A DNA stretch of 58,241 bases, taken from assembly GCA_018240595.1 (NCBI GenBank), contig JAFEFL010000028.1, positions 1 to 58,241 on the forward strand. The letters are read 5' to 3'. Position 1 is the first letter of the stretch, and every line of letters starts with the position of its first letter. This stretch comes from Pseudomonadota bacterium (lineage in GTDB: Bacteria > Pseudomonadota > Alphaproteobacteria > Rhizobiales > Xanthobacteraceae). A program made the position numbers and the translations under genes. The notes under the pieces were generated by a model, which was not told the DNA's origin, did no database searches, and saw nothing but the letters and a program-made list of their open reading frames with translations. Positions 27,013 to 36,135 of this stretch are shown here, one piece after another.

Positions 27013-28218
27013 CTACGGGCTGCGCAGGTAGTCGCGGAGCCGCTCCAGTTTGAACGGCGACAGATCGACGTGCCGCGTTTTGCCGAGCGCGAGCTGTTCG
27101 GCCAGCGCCTCGCCGACCGCGGCGGAATGCTTGAAGCCGTGACCGGAGCAGGGCGAGGCGAACAGCACGCGGTCGCTGCGCGGGTCGGTGTCGATGACGA
27201 AACGCGACCGATCGACCCTCGTATAGAGGCAGGTCGCGGTGCGCACGCAGCGCGGGCCGAGATCGGGCAGGAACGGCTCGATATAGGTTCGGTAGGTCCG
27301 TGCGGTTTCGTTGACCGGATCGACATTGCGATCGACGTGGTCGGCATCGGTGGCCGGGCCGCTTTCCTCGTGCGTCACCTTCAATCCGCTCTCGGGATCG
27401 CCCTCGAGCGGAAAGCCGTAGATGCTGCTGGCGACGCCGCCGCGCCGCGGCAACTGCCAGATGAAGACCGGGCAGTTCTCCGGCCGGAAGCGCTCAGGGT
27501 TGGATTTGATCTCGAACCAGTGCAGCACCTGCCGCGTCACCGTGAAGTGGCGCGACAATTCAGCGGCAACGAATTGCGGCAGCCAGGCGCCGGCGGCGAT
27601 CAGCACGCGGTCGGCGGTGAAGCGCTGATTGTCGCCGGTCGCGACCTCGACGCCGGAGGCCGATGGCTCGATCTGCATCACCTGCGTATCGCGCATGAGC
27701 TGCGCGCCGGCCTGCGCCGCCAGATCCAGCGTCGCGGCGACGCAGCGCTCGACATAGAGCACGCCGGCTTCCTCATCGACGATCGCTTTGTCGCCCGGCT
27801 GCACCGCGAATTGCGGATAGCGCGCGCGGATGGCGGCGGCATCGTCGAAGGTGCGGGTGGGGATGTCGTAGCGTTTGGCGGCATTGGCGACATTGGCGAA
27901 GAAATCGTCGACGTCGTGCATCACCACGGCGTCGGCGCCCGAAATGGTGAGGCAGCCGTTGCGCAGGAACAAGGTTTGTCCGGTCAGCGCCTCGAATTCG
28001 CGCCACAGCGCATGCGAGCGCAGCGCGAGTTGCGAGTATTCGACGCCTTCGCCGATGGCCGAGCGGGTGATGCGGGTGTCGCCGTGCGAGGAGCCGTGGC
28101 TATGCGGCGGCGAGAAGCGGTCGATGCCGAGCACCTTGACGCCGGCGCGGGCGAGGTGACAGGTGGCGGCGCCGCCGACGGCGCCGAGCCCCACCACGAT
28201 CACGTCGTATTTCGGCAT
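27013..28218 (-). CDS. solA: FAD-dependent N-methyl amino acid oxidase (SolA/monomeric sarcosine oxidase family)
   Basis: A 401-residue flavoenzyme that oxidises secondary amino acids such as N-methyltryptophan or sarcosine. The dinucleotide motif GLGAVGG is at residues 10-16. HSHGSSHGDTR matches the SolA/MSOX FAD region. A Cys in TATCLYTRV fits the covalent flavin attachment residue, and CSGHGFKHS closes the active site. The real substrate is not decided by sequence alone. It converges on the chemotaxis gene with an 8-base gap. Confidence 0.88.
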   Translation of the reverse strand: MPKYDVIVVGLGAVGGAATCHLARAGVKVLGIDRFSPPHSHGSSHGDTRITRSAIGEGVEYSQLALRSHALWREFEALTGQTLFLRNGCLTISGADAVVMHDVDDFFANVANAAKRYDIPTRTFDDAAAIRARYPQFAVQPGDKAIVDEEAGVLYVERCVAATLDLAAQAGAQLMRDTQVMQIEPSASGVEVATGDNQRFTADRVLIAAGAWLPQFVAAELSRHFTVTRQVLHWFEIKSNPERFRPENCPVFIWQLPRRGGVASSIYGFPLEGDPESGLKVTHEESGPATDADHVDRNVDPVNETARTYRTYIEPFLPDLGPRCVRTATCLYTRVDRSRFVIDTDPRSDRVLFASPCSGHGFKHSAAVGEALAEQLALGKTRHVDLSPFKLERLRDYLRSP

Positions 28219-28251
28219 TGCAGTCGTATTTCCCGAGCCGGCGCGCGCTCG

Positions 28252-28707
28252 TTACGGGCGGACGATGGTCCAGCCTTTTTCCGACAGTTCGATCAAGGTG
28301 ACGACTCCGGCCGGCACGCGCTTGGCGTTCTCGACCAGCGGCGGCTCCTTGCCTTCCTTGCGGGTGATGCTGTCGAGCGTGTTCTCGCAGGCGTCGAAGG
28401 TGACGTTCGGCATACCCTGCTTGAACGACTTCAACCGGGTCGCGACCGGCGTGCGATCGGCCAGCAGCATGTTCAGCCCGGCATTGAAGGCGACGATGCG
28501 AATCTCGACCTCTTCGCCCTTGTCCGAGTAATAGCGCGACACGTTGGCGGCGACGTTGAGCACGGCGTTCATCTTTGCTTCGTCGCCGTCGCTGATCTGC
28601 AAGGCGAGGCGGTGGGGCTTGTCGCTGGCCGCGGCCGGCGCGGCTAGCGGCAGCGCGAAGGCGAGGGTGGCGAACAGGGCGGCGAAGGCACGGCGATCGA
28701 TGGTCAT
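28252..28707 (-). CDS. Exported DsrE-like protein
   Basis: A 151-residue protein with a signal peptide (RRAFAALFATLAFALPLA, cleaved near AAAS) and a DsrE/DsrF-like alpha/beta domain. Cytoplasmic DsrE proteins carry sulfur on a Cys. Here one Cys is present, in TFDACENTLDS, at about the place expected for a reactive residue. Exported DsrE-like proteins are common but unassigned. It lies 33 bases upstream of the oxidase on the same strand, so the two are probably one operon. Confidence 0.8.
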   Translation of the reverse strand: MTIDRRAFAALFATLAFALPLAAPAAASDKPHRLALQISDGDEAKMNAVLNVAANVSRYYSDKGEEVEIRIVAFNAGLNMLLADRTPVATRLKSFKQGMPNVTFDACENTLDSITRKEGKEPPLVENAKRVPAGVVTLIELSEKGWTIVRP

Positions 28708-28749
28708 GAAGAGTCTCCCGGGCCGCCAGTCTATCAGCTTGGCGGCGGC

Positions 28750-28785
28750 CGAAAAAGCAAATGCCCGGCGCTTGGGCCGGGCATT
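28750..28785 (-). terminator. Terminator after rpmG
   Basis: A 10-bp perfect stem (28760-28769 with 28776-28785) and a 6-base loop. Read on the minus strand, it is followed by TTGCTTTTTC. It lies 28 bases past the rpmG stop. Confidence 0.85.
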
Positions 28786-28813
28786 CGCGAAACCTTGGTT
28801 CGAAAACGCGGGC

Positions 28814-28981
28814 TTACTTGATCTTGCCTTCGCGATATTCGACGTGCTTCTTGGCGATCGGGTCGTACTTCTTCTTCACCAGCTTGTCGGTCTGGGTGCG
28901 CGAGTTCTTCTTGGTCACGTAGTAGTGACCGGTGTCGGCGCTCGACACGAGCTTGATCTTGAGGCTGACGGCCTTGGCCAT
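28814..28981 (-). CDS. rpmG: 50S ribosomal protein L33
   Basis: A 55-residue basic ribosomal protein that was too short for the supplied translations. It reads [19 protein letters not shown] at the N-terminus, then [10 protein letters not shown] and KKYDP, and ends EGKIK, as in alphaproteobacterial L33. It lacks the CxxC pairs of the zinc-binding L33 form. The ATG at 28981 is preceded by AAGGAC. It has its own terminator and is divergent from the next small gene. rpmG is near pleD and rnr in many alphaproteobacteria. Confidence 0.96.
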   Translation of the reverse strand: MAKAVSLKIKLVSSADTGHYYVTKKNSRTQTDKLVKKKYDPIAKKHVEYREGKIK

Positions 28982-29139
28982 GATTTAAGTCCTTGGAATC
29001 GGGATTTCGGGGGCCGCCGGACGGCCACGTGGCGCGGAAACTAGCCAGAACGGGCCGAATGTCAAGAAAAGCGGCCTGCGACGCCATTTGTGCCGCAATC
29101 GCGGGATTTCGTGCCCGAAAACAGGGTTTCGAGGGGTTC

Positions 29140-29499
29140 ATGGCTCCGAGTCAGCAAATCAGCGCCTCAACGCGCGGCGTCCTGGCCATCGCCGGGGCCG
29201 CGCTGATGGCCGTGACATTGGCCGCCCCGACACGCGCCGCGGAACCCGAGGACTGGGTCGCGGAGAAGTGCGCGCGCTACAAGACGGCCTGGGAGCAGGG
29301 CCTGGCCCGCATGGGTACGCAGGGCCTGAGCGCCACGTTCCTTGAACGCCACGCCGCCTTCCTGGCCTCCGGCTGTACCGCCAAAGCCGATGTCTGCGCG
29401 CGGTCTGACCGCGAAATCGCGCTGGCCAATGCGATGATCATCATGGCGATGAATGCGGGTATGGCGAGCACGTTCCCGCCGTTCTACTGCCGCGACTGA
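29140..29499 (+). CDS. Small exported protein of unknown function
   Basis: A 119-residue protein with a signal peptide (STRGVLAIAGAALMAVTLAA, cleaved near TRAA). The mature part is helical, with four cysteines (EKCARY, ASGCTA, DVCARS, FYCRD) that could form two disulfides. The ATG at 29140 follows GAGGGG; the frame upstream is not needed. It faces the NUDIX gene tail to tail with 6 bases between. I do not recognise a characterised family. Confidence 0.72.
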   Translation: MAPSQQISASTRGVLAIAGAALMAVTLAAPTRAAEPEDWVAEKCARYKTAWEQGLARMGTQGLSATFLERHAAFLASGCTAKADVCARSDREIALANAMIIMAMNAGMASTFPPFYCRD

Positions 29500-29505
29500 A
29501 GCGGG

Positions 29506-30252
29506 CTACAGCAGATCGCGGTGAAACTGCTGGTCCTGCATGTAATAGAACGGCACCGGCAGGTCGTGGCTCATGCCGGCAGCGACTCGAGCCGCCAGTT
29601 CCTCGAGCACCACCGAGGTGATCGTCGGCATGTCGAACCGGGCGGCTTCCTCGACCGGCGCCCAGACCAGTTCGACCAGTTCGGAATCCGGGCCGACTAC
29701 GCCCTCGATGCGGTGCACGATCGATGTGGCGTCGGCGGTGAAGAAGCGCGTGTCGAAGCGCTTCGGTCGCTTCGGCGGCGTGATGGCGCGGGCGATGAAG
29801 TGCAACTGCCCGAGGTCCGGCATGATTTTGGCCGTCGCGAATTCCGCCCAGATCTCGCCCGGCGTCTGCGGCGGCTCATTGGCCTGAACACCGAGCAGCA
29901 GACCGGTTTCCTCGGCCATCTCGCGCACTGCGGCGAGCGCGAGACCGCGCGCCAGTTCCGGCGAGGGGTTGGGGACGCGCTCCAAGAGCTTGCGCTGCGT
30001 ATCGGGATGCAATTCGCTCACGGCCACCATGGCGCGGTCGTGCGCCTCGATGCGGCCGCCGGGAAACACGAACTTGCCGGGCATGAACTTGTGGCCGTGA
30101 TGGCGACGGCCGAGCAGAACCTTGGGCTGTGGCCCGGCGCGGTCGATCAGCATGATGGTGGCGGCGTCGCGCGGCTCGGAATCCGGAAACGACTGGTCGC
30201 GCTCCATGGTGCTCATGCGGTGAAGGAGGCGGTCGCCGTCGGTGCTGTTCAT
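29506..30252 (-). CDS. NUDIX hydrolase
   Basis: A 248-residue NUDIX protein, probably hydrolysing a nucleoside diphosphate derivative or CoA ester. The Nudix box is split: FPGGRIE at about residues 63-69, then an insert of roughly 45 residues, then REMAEETGLLLG. Spaced boxes of this sort are seen in the NUDT19/CoA-diphosphatase-like branch. Its start lies 3 bases after the rnr stop, so it is cotranslated with rnr. The internal ATGs at residues 13 and 16 are alternative starts. Confidence 0.88.
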   Translation of the reverse strand: MNSTDGDRLLHRMSTMERDQSFPDSEPRDAATIMLIDRAGPQPKVLLGRRHHGHKFMPGKFVFPGGRIEAHDRAMVAVSELHPDTQRKLLERVPNPSPELARGLALAAVREMAEETGLLLGVQANEPPQTPGEIWAEFATAKIMPDLGQLHFIARAITPPKRPKRFDTRFFTADATSIVHRIEGVVGPDSELVELVWAPVEEAARFDMPTITSVVLEELAARVAAGMSHDLPVPFYYMQDQQFHRDLL

Positions 30253-30255
30253 TGC

Positions 30256-32667
30256 TTACTTCCGTTTGCCCTTGTTCTTGCGAACCTTGTGGCGGCTGTT
30301 CTTCTTGCCGAACTTGCGGCGGCGCTCTTCGCTGCGCTTCTTCTCGTCGTGCCCTTTGGCGGTATCGCTCTTGAAGGTCTGGTCCGCTTTGCGGCCGTAA
30401 TCCTTGAACTTCGACTTCTTGCCGATGCCGCCGCGCGCGAAGCGCTCGCGCCCGGACGGCGGCGTGCCGCGGCGGCCGTGCGACAGGAGCTCGAAACGTA
30501 GCGCGCCGGCCACCGGTGCAGCCTCTACCAGTTTCACGGTGACGCTGTCACCCAGGCGAAAGCTCTCGCCGGTGCGGGTGCCGGTCAGCGCGTGGCCGGC
30601 CTCGTCGTAGCGGAAATACTCATCGCCAATGGTGCGCGCCGGCACGAAGCCGTCGGCGCCGGTCTCGGACAGTTTCACGAACAGGCCGGCGCGATGCACG
30701 CCGCCCACTTTGCCTTCGAAGGTGGCGCCGACGCGGTCGGCGAGGAAATGCGCGATTAGCCGGTCCTTGGTCTCGCGCTCGGCCAGCATGGCACGGCGCT
30801 CGGTCGCCGAGATTTCGGCGGCGATTTCGGCGAGTTCCGGCAAGCCGAAACTGCCGGGCAGGCCGTCGGGACCCAGGTGCAGCGCGCGGATCAGCGCGCG
30901 ATGCACGATGAGGTCGGCGTAGCGGCGGATCGGCGAGGTGAAGTGCGCGTAGCGGCGCAGGTTGAGGCCGAAGTGGCCGTAATTCTCGGCGGAATATTCG
31001 GCCTGCGCCTGCGAGCGCAGCACCACTTCGTTGACCAGGGTCTCGCGGTCGCTGTCCTTGACGCGGCCGAGAATGAAATTGAAGTTCGAGGCGCGCAGCG
31101 CGCCGGCCTTGGCGATGTTGATGTCGAGGCTTTTGAGAAACTCGCGCAGCGCCTCGATCTTCTCCAGGCTCGGCTCGTCGTGCACGCGGTAAATCAGCGG
31201 CGTGCGCGCTTTCTCCAGCGTCTCCGCGGCGGCGACATTGGCGAGGATCATCATTTCCTCGATCAGCCGGTGCGCGTCGAGTCGTCCCGGCACGACGACG
31301 CGATCGACCATGCCGTCGGGCTTGAGCAGGATCTTGCGCTCGGGCGAATCTAGGTCGAGCGGTCCGCGCTCGGCGCGTTCGCGCTTGAGCGCGTCATAGG
31401 CGGCGTAGAGCGGCTTGAGGACCGGTTCGAGCAACGGGCCGGTCGTCTCGTCGGGGCGGCCGTCGATCGCCGCCTGCGCCTGCTCGTAGGCGAGCTTGGC
31501 GGCCGAGCGCATCAAGATGCGGTGGAACGCGTGCGAGCGCTTGCGGCCGTCGGCGCCGATCACCATGCGCACGGCGAGCGAGGCGCGGTCCTCGTTCGGC
31601 TTCAGCGAGCACAGGTCGTTGGAGATGCGCTCCGGCAGCATCGGCACGACGCGGTCGGGGAAGTACACCGAGTTGCCGCGCACCAGGGCTTCGCGATCGA
31701 GCGCCGAGCCGGGCGTGACGTAATGCGCGACGTCGGCGATGGCGACGGTGACGACGAAACCGCCGGGGTTCGACGGATCGTCGTCCGCCGCGGCGTGGAC
31801 GGCGTCGTCGTGATCCTTGGCGTCGGCCGGATCGATGGTGATCAGCGGCAGCTTGCGCCAGTCCTCGCGGCCGGCGAGCGTTGCGGGCCGCGCCGCCTCG
31901 GCCTCGTTGAGGGTGTCGCGGCGGAAGACGTCCGGGATCGAATGCGTATGAATGGCGATCAGGCTGACCGCCTTTTCGCTCTTCAGCGAACCGAGCCGCT
32001 CGACGATGCGGCCGTTCGGCGGGCCGAAGCGCGAGGTGCGCTGCGCCTCGACGGCGACGAGGTCGCCATCCCGGGCGTCGCCGGTGGCGCCTTGCGGAAT
32101 GTGCATCTCGCGGCCGAGCATCTTCTTGTCGACCGGCTCCAGCCGGCCGCCGCCGCGCGCGTCGGCGCGGAAGATGCCGAGCACGCGATGCTTGACCCGC
32201 TCGATGATCTTGATGACGCGGCCGCGGTAGCGGATGCCGTCTTCCGGCTCGACCTCGTCGACATGCAGCAGCACTTTATCGCCCAAACCGGTGGCTTCGC
32301 CCGGACGCGGCTTGCGCGGTGCGTGAATGCGGATGCGCGGCGCGGCGTCGTGCTCTTCCTCGTCCCATTCATCGGGCACGGCGATGAGTTCGCCGTCGCG
32401 GTCGCGCGAGACGATGTCGGCGAGCAGGGTGGAGGCGAGCGCGCCGGGATGGTGCAGCTTCTTGCCCTTGTGGCCGCCGCGGGCGACGACGCCTTCATCG
32501 GCGAGGTCGCGCAGCAAGCGCTTCAAGTCGGCGCGCAGGTCGTTCTTCAGACCGAAGGCGCGGGCGATTTCGCGGGTGCCGATCTTGCCGGGGTTGCCGG
32601 CAATGAAGTCGAGAATGGCGGCCTTGGAGGGGAGGGTATTGGGATCGTGTTTTGGTGTTTTCGTCAA
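30256..32667 (-). CDS. rnr: Ribonuclease R (3'-5' exoribonuclease)
   Basis: An 803-residue RNase R, which degrades structured RNA and works with trans-translation. In order: an N-terminal winged-helix module, cold-shock domains, and the RNB catalytic domain with TIDPADAKDHDDAVH (the catalytic Asp cluster, about residue 275). An S1 domain and a strongly basic C-terminus (the last 60 or so residues, mostly Lys, Arg and Gly) follow. It lies between topA and the NUDIX gene, the usual alphaproteobacterial order. Confidence 0.96.
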   Translation of the reverse strand: MTKTPKHDPNTLPSKAAILDFIAGNPGKIGTREIARAFGLKNDLRADLKRLLRDLADEGVVARGGHKGKKLHHPGALASTLLADIVSRDRDGELIAVPDEWDEEEHDAAPRIRIHAPRKPRPGEATGLGDKVLLHVDEVEPEDGIRYRGRVIKIIERVKHRVLGIFRADARGGGRLEPVDKKMLGREMHIPQGATGDARDGDLVAVEAQRTSRFGPPNGRIVERLGSLKSEKAVSLIAIHTHSIPDVFRRDTLNEAEAARPATLAGREDWRKLPLITIDPADAKDHDDAVHAAADDDPSNPGGFVVTVAIADVAHYVTPGSALDREALVRGNSVYFPDRVVPMLPERISNDLCSLKPNEDRASLAVRMVIGADGRKRSHAFHRILMRSAAKLAYEQAQAAIDGRPDETTGPLLEPVLKPLYAAYDALKRERAERGPLDLDSPERKILLKPDGMVDRVVVPGRLDAHRLIEEMMILANVAAAETLEKARTPLIYRVHDEPSLEKIEALREFLKSLDINIAKAGALRASNFNFILGRVKDSDRETLVNEVVLRSQAQAEYSAENYGHFGLNLRRYAHFTSPIRRYADLIVHRALIRALHLGPDGLPGSFGLPELAEIAAEISATERRAMLAERETKDRLIAHFLADRVGATFEGKVGGVHRAGLFVKLSETGADGFVPARTIGDEYFRYDEAGHALTGTRTGESFRLGDSVTVKLVEAAPVAGALRFELLSHGRRGTPPSGRERFARGGIGKKSKFKDYGRKADQTFKSDTAKGHDEKKRSEERRRKFGKKNSRHKVRKNKGKRK

Positions 32668-32743
32668 AAGTCATGTCCGGCGCCGAAACGGCGCTACGGG
32701 ATTAATGTAGTGATTTCGAGGGCGTTCCGCCACAGTTCAGCGT

Positions 32744-32830
32744 GTCATGCCCGGCCTTGAGCCGGGCATCCCGCTTAGGGACGCACAGTGCCGGCCTAAG
32801 CGGGATCACCGGGTCAAGCCCGGTGATGAC
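32744..32830. repeat. Cruciform-type dispersed repeat between topA and rnr
   Basis: Three perfect stems in a row: a 9-bp hairpin (32747-32755 with 32761-32769), a 10-bp stem around 15 bases (32770-32779 with 32795-32804), and a 9-bp hairpin (32805-32813 with 32819-32827). An outer GTCAT/ATGAC pair closes the set. This is the form of a dispersed intergenic repeat common in Hyphomicrobiales. It lies inside the topA-rnr transcription unit and could uncouple the two messages. Confidence 0.75.
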
Positions 32831-32857
32831 AGATAAGAGGGCCGCGCGGGCGAAGCT

Positions 32858-35623
32858 TTACTCCGCCGCCGAGACCTTCTTGCTGGTCTTGCCGGCCGGC
32901 TTCTTCGGCGCGGCGGCCTTGGCGGGTTTGGCCGCCGGCTTCTTGCGGGCGGCGGGGGCTTTCGCCGGAGCCTTGGCCTTGATCGCAGGCTTGTCGTCGG
33001 CAGGTTCGGCCTTGGCAGCCTTGCCCTTTGCCGCCTTGGACTTCTTGGCGGCGCGCGGCGAGTTGCCGAGCGCTGCGGCGCGGGCGTCGAGCAGCACGAC
33101 GGCTTCGTCGAGCGTGATCGTGTCCGGCGTCTTGTCGGCGGGCAGGGTGGCGTTGACGCCGTTGTTCGACACGTATGCGCCGAAGCGGCCGTTCTTGACC
33201 ACGATCGGCCCGCCCTTGTCTGGATGCTCGCCGAGCGTCTTGCCCGGGGCCGGGCCGAAGCGACGGCCCTTCTTCGGGTTGGCGATCTTGTCAGCGATCA
33301 GATGCATCGCGCGGTTGAGGCCGATGGTGAGAACGTCGTCGCCTTCCTCGAGCGAGGCATAGGTCTTGTCGTGCTTGACGTAAGGCCCGAAGCGGCCGAC
33401 GCCGGCCAGAATCGGCTGGCCGTCCTCCGGCGAGATGCCGACTTCGCGCGGCAGCGACAGCACGGCCAGCGCCTGTTCGAGCGTGACCTCATCGGCGGCG
33501 ATGCCCTTCGGCAGCGAAGCGCGCTTGGGCTTCTGCGGCTCCGGCGCGTCCGGGTCCTTCTTCTCGCCCTTCTTGCGTTTCGGCGCCTTGATCTCTTCGC
33601 CGAGCTGCAAATAAGTGCCGAAGCGGCCGCCGCGCAAGGTGACGTCGAGACCGGTCTCCGGGTCCTGGCCGAGCACCTTGGTGGCCTGGGCGCTGGCGGC
33701 GCCCGGCGTCATCTGCCGCGTGTAATTGCACTCGGGATAATTCGAGCAGCCGATGAAGGCGCCGAAGCGGCCGACCTTCAGCGACAATTGGCCGTTGCCG
33801 CACTGCGGGCACTGGCGCACGGGGGCGCCGTCGGCGCGGGCCGGGAAGATGTGCGGCTCGAGGAGATCGTTGAGTGCGTCCAGCACCTGCGTGATGCGGA
33901 TTTCCTTGATCTCGTTCACGGCGCCGATGAAGTCGGTCCAGAAATTCTCGAGAACCGTCTTCCAGTTGATCTCGTTGTTCGAGATCTTGTCGAGCTGCTC
34001 TTCAAGCGAGGCGGTGAAGTCGTACTCGACGTACTTATGGAAGAAGCTCTCGAGGAAGCCGACGACGACGCGACCCTTGTCCTCGGGGATTAGGCGCTTC
34101 TTGTCGATCCGCACATAGCCGCGGTCCTGCAGCACCTGCAGGATCGAGGCGTAGGTGGACGGCCGGCCGATGCCGAGCTCTTCCATGCGCTTGACCAGCG
34201 CGGCTTCGGAGAAGCGCGGCGGCGGCTCGGTGAAATGCTGCGAAGCGTCGATCGCCTGTTTCGCCAGCGTTTCCTTCTCGCTCATCGCCGGCAGGCGCTT
34301 TGACTCATCGTCGTCGGACGTGTCGTCCTGGCCTTCCTGATAAAGCGTCAGGAAGCCGTCGAACTTCACGACCTGGCCCGAGGCGCGCAATTCGGCAACG
34401 CGCGAGCCGTTCCTGGCCACGATGTCGACCGTGGTGCGCTCGAGTTCGGCGGATTCCATCTGCGAGGCGACGGCGCGGTTCCAGATCAGCTCGTAGAGCC
34501 GGGCCTGATCGCGATCGACGTATTTGGCGACTTCCTGCGGCGTGCGGCCGGCCGAAGTCGGGCGCACGGCTTCGTGCGCTTCCTGGGCGTTCTTCGACTT
34601 GTTCTGGTAGGTGCGGGGCGAGCCCGGCACATACTCCTTGCCGTAGTTCTTGCCGATCATCGAGCGGATGTCGGTGATCGCCTCCGGCGCCATGTCGATG
34701 CCGTCGGTACGCATATAGGTGATGAGGCCGACGGTCTCGCCGCCGATCTCGGTGCCTTCGTAGAGCCGCTGCGCCAGGCGCATGGTGATCGCCGGCGCGA
34801 AGCCGAGCTTGCGCGAGGCTTCCTGCTGCATGGTCGAGGTGGTGAAGGGCGGCGGCGGATTGCGCCGCGCCGGCTTCGCCTCGACCGAGGTCACCGTGAA
34901 GCTGGCGCCGTCGAGCATGTTCTTGAGGTCGGTCGCCTGCACGCCGGTGCCGATATCGAGGCGCTGCAGCTTGTTGCCGTCGGCGCCGACGAGGCGGGCG
35001 TCGAACTCATCGCCGCGCGGCGTCTTCAGCTTGGCGACGATCGACCAGTATTCACGAGCGACGAACTTCTCGATTTCCAGTTCGCGGTCGCAGACCAGGC
35101 GCAGCGCCACCGACTGCACGCGGCCGGCCGAGCGGGCGCCGGGCAGCTTGCGCCACAGCACGGGAGAAAGAGTGAAGCCGACAAGGTAATCGAGCGCCCG
35201 GCGGGCGAGATAGGCATCGACCAGCGCGGTGTCGATCTCGCGCGGCTTCTTCATCGCCTCGGTCACCGACTGCTTGGTGATGGCGTTGAAGACGACGCGT
35301 TCGACCTTCTGGCCCTTGAGGGCCTTCTTCTCGTTCAGCGCCTCGAGCACGTGCCAGGAGATGGCCTCGCCCTCGCGGTCAGGGTCGGTCGCCAGAATAA
35401 GAGTGTCGGCACCCTTGAGGGCGCGCGCAATGTCGTTGACCCGCTTCTGCGACTGCGGGTCGACCTCCCAAAGCATCTTGAAGCCGTGGTCCGGATCGAC
35501 CGAGCCGTCCTTGGCCGGCAAGTCGCGGATATGGCCGAACGAGGCCAGGACTTCGAACCCCGAACCGAGATACTTGTTGATCGTCTTCGCCTTGGAAGGC
35601 GACTCGACAACGACAACTTTCAT
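32858..35623 (-). CDS. topA: DNA topoisomerase I
   Basis: A 921-residue type IA topoisomerase that relaxes negative supercoils. The TOPRIM domain starts VVESPSKAKTINKYLG and contains TDPDREGEAISWH (about 78-90). The catalytic Tyr is in ITYMRTDG (about residue 305). A four-Cys zinc module (CPQCGNG, then CSNYPECN) follows around 595-625, with further degenerate repeats of the FGPY type. The last 70 or so residues form a Lys/Ala/Pro tail that probably binds DNA. dprA lies further upstream on the same strand, with a lytic transglycosylase and a small gene between. Confidence 0.97.
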   Translation of the reverse strand: MKVVVVESPSKAKTINKYLGSGFEVLASFGHIRDLPAKDGSVDPDHGFKMLWEVDPQSQKRVNDIARALKGADTLILATDPDREGEAISWHVLEALNEKKALKGQKVERVVFNAITKQSVTEAMKKPREIDTALVDAYLARRALDYLVGFTLSPVLWRKLPGARSAGRVQSVALRLVCDRELEIEKFVAREYWSIVAKLKTPRGDEFDARLVGADGNKLQRLDIGTGVQATDLKNMLDGASFTVTSVEAKPARRNPPPPFTTSTMQQEASRKLGFAPAITMRLAQRLYEGTEIGGETVGLITYMRTDGIDMAPEAITDIRSMIGKNYGKEYVPGSPRTYQNKSKNAQEAHEAVRPTSAGRTPQEVAKYVDRDQARLYELIWNRAVASQMESAELERTTVDIVARNGSRVAELRASGQVVKFDGFLTLYQEGQDDTSDDDESKRLPAMSEKETLAKQAIDASQHFTEPPPRFSEAALVKRMEELGIGRPSTYASILQVLQDRGYVRIDKKRLIPEDKGRVVVGFLESFFHKYVEYDFTASLEEQLDKISNNEINWKTVLENFWTDFIGAVNEIKEIRITQVLDALNDLLEPHIFPARADGAPVRQCPQCGNGQLSLKVGRFGAFIGCSNYPECNYTRQMTPGAASAQATKVLGQDPETGLDVTLRGGRFGTYLQLGEEIKAPKRKKGEKKDPDAPEPQKPKRASLPKGIAADEVTLEQALAVLSLPREVGISPEDGQPILAGVGRFGPYVKHDKTYASLEEGDDVLTIGLNRAMHLIADKIANPKKGRRFGPAPGKTLGEHPDKGGPIVVKNGRFGAYVSNNGVNATLPADKTPDTITLDEAVVLLDARAAALGNSPRAAKKSKAAKGKAAKAEPADDKPAIKAKAPAKAPAARKKPAAKPAKAAAPKKPAGKTSKKVSAAE

Positions 35624-35921
35624 TTGAATCCAATGGGTTAAACGCCCGGACCCTAGCGGACAGGGCTTGAATCGTCCGTTAGCGTTGGCCGGAACATGGG
35701 GAAGACGGTCTTCCCTGTCAAATGGGGGGCCACCGCCCGGGCGGTAACGGGGGCGTCAAAACAGCTAATTCTGGCGCGAAAAAGGACATTTACCTGCCTA
35801 CGCCCGAATACAACCATAAGATGTATTTTATTTAATTTTCTATTATTGATATTACTATTTGGCGCTTCCCGTGTAATTTCATCCGGCGCGCAACGCGAAA
35901 CGGCCTGCCGGAAGGAAATCG
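35624..35921. other. AT-rich divergent promoter region
   Basis: 298 bases between topA and a small forward gene. The stretch 35815-35870 is strikingly AT-rich for this genome, with repeated TATTT and TTATT runs. It probably carries the forward gene's promoter and topA's promoter on the other side. No ORF here looks real. Confidence 0.5.
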
Positions 35922-36113
35922 ATGCCTGAATCACGGTCTGAGCAGGGGAGCCAGGCGGCTGTCGCCCATTACGTGGCCAGCCTGTCGAGTGATCTGGCCT
36001 CGCTCGCGCGCCGCAGCGGTCTCGAAACGCTCGGGTACCTCCTCGAAATGGTCCGGCTCGAGGCCGAGACCCTGACCCGCCATAACGGCAACGGCAATGG
36101 CCGGCGGGGGTAG
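35922..36113 (+). CDS. Small hypothetical protein (63 residues)
   Basis: A short, soluble, helical protein with the core YVASLSSDLASLARRSGLET then LGYLLEMVRLEAE, and an Asn/Gly/Arg tail. GGAAGGAAATCG precedes the ATG, a strong ribosome-binding site, and the AT-rich promoter region lies directly upstream. Small proteins of this appearance are common in Hyphomicrobiales, but I know of no function. The pattern could be a dimerising helical hairpin. Confidence 0.75.
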   Translation: MPESRSEQGSQAAVAHYVASLSSDLASLARRSGLETLGYLLEMVRLEAETLTRHNGNGNGRRG

Positions 36114-36135
36114 GGGCGCCAAAGCCGAGTCCAGG

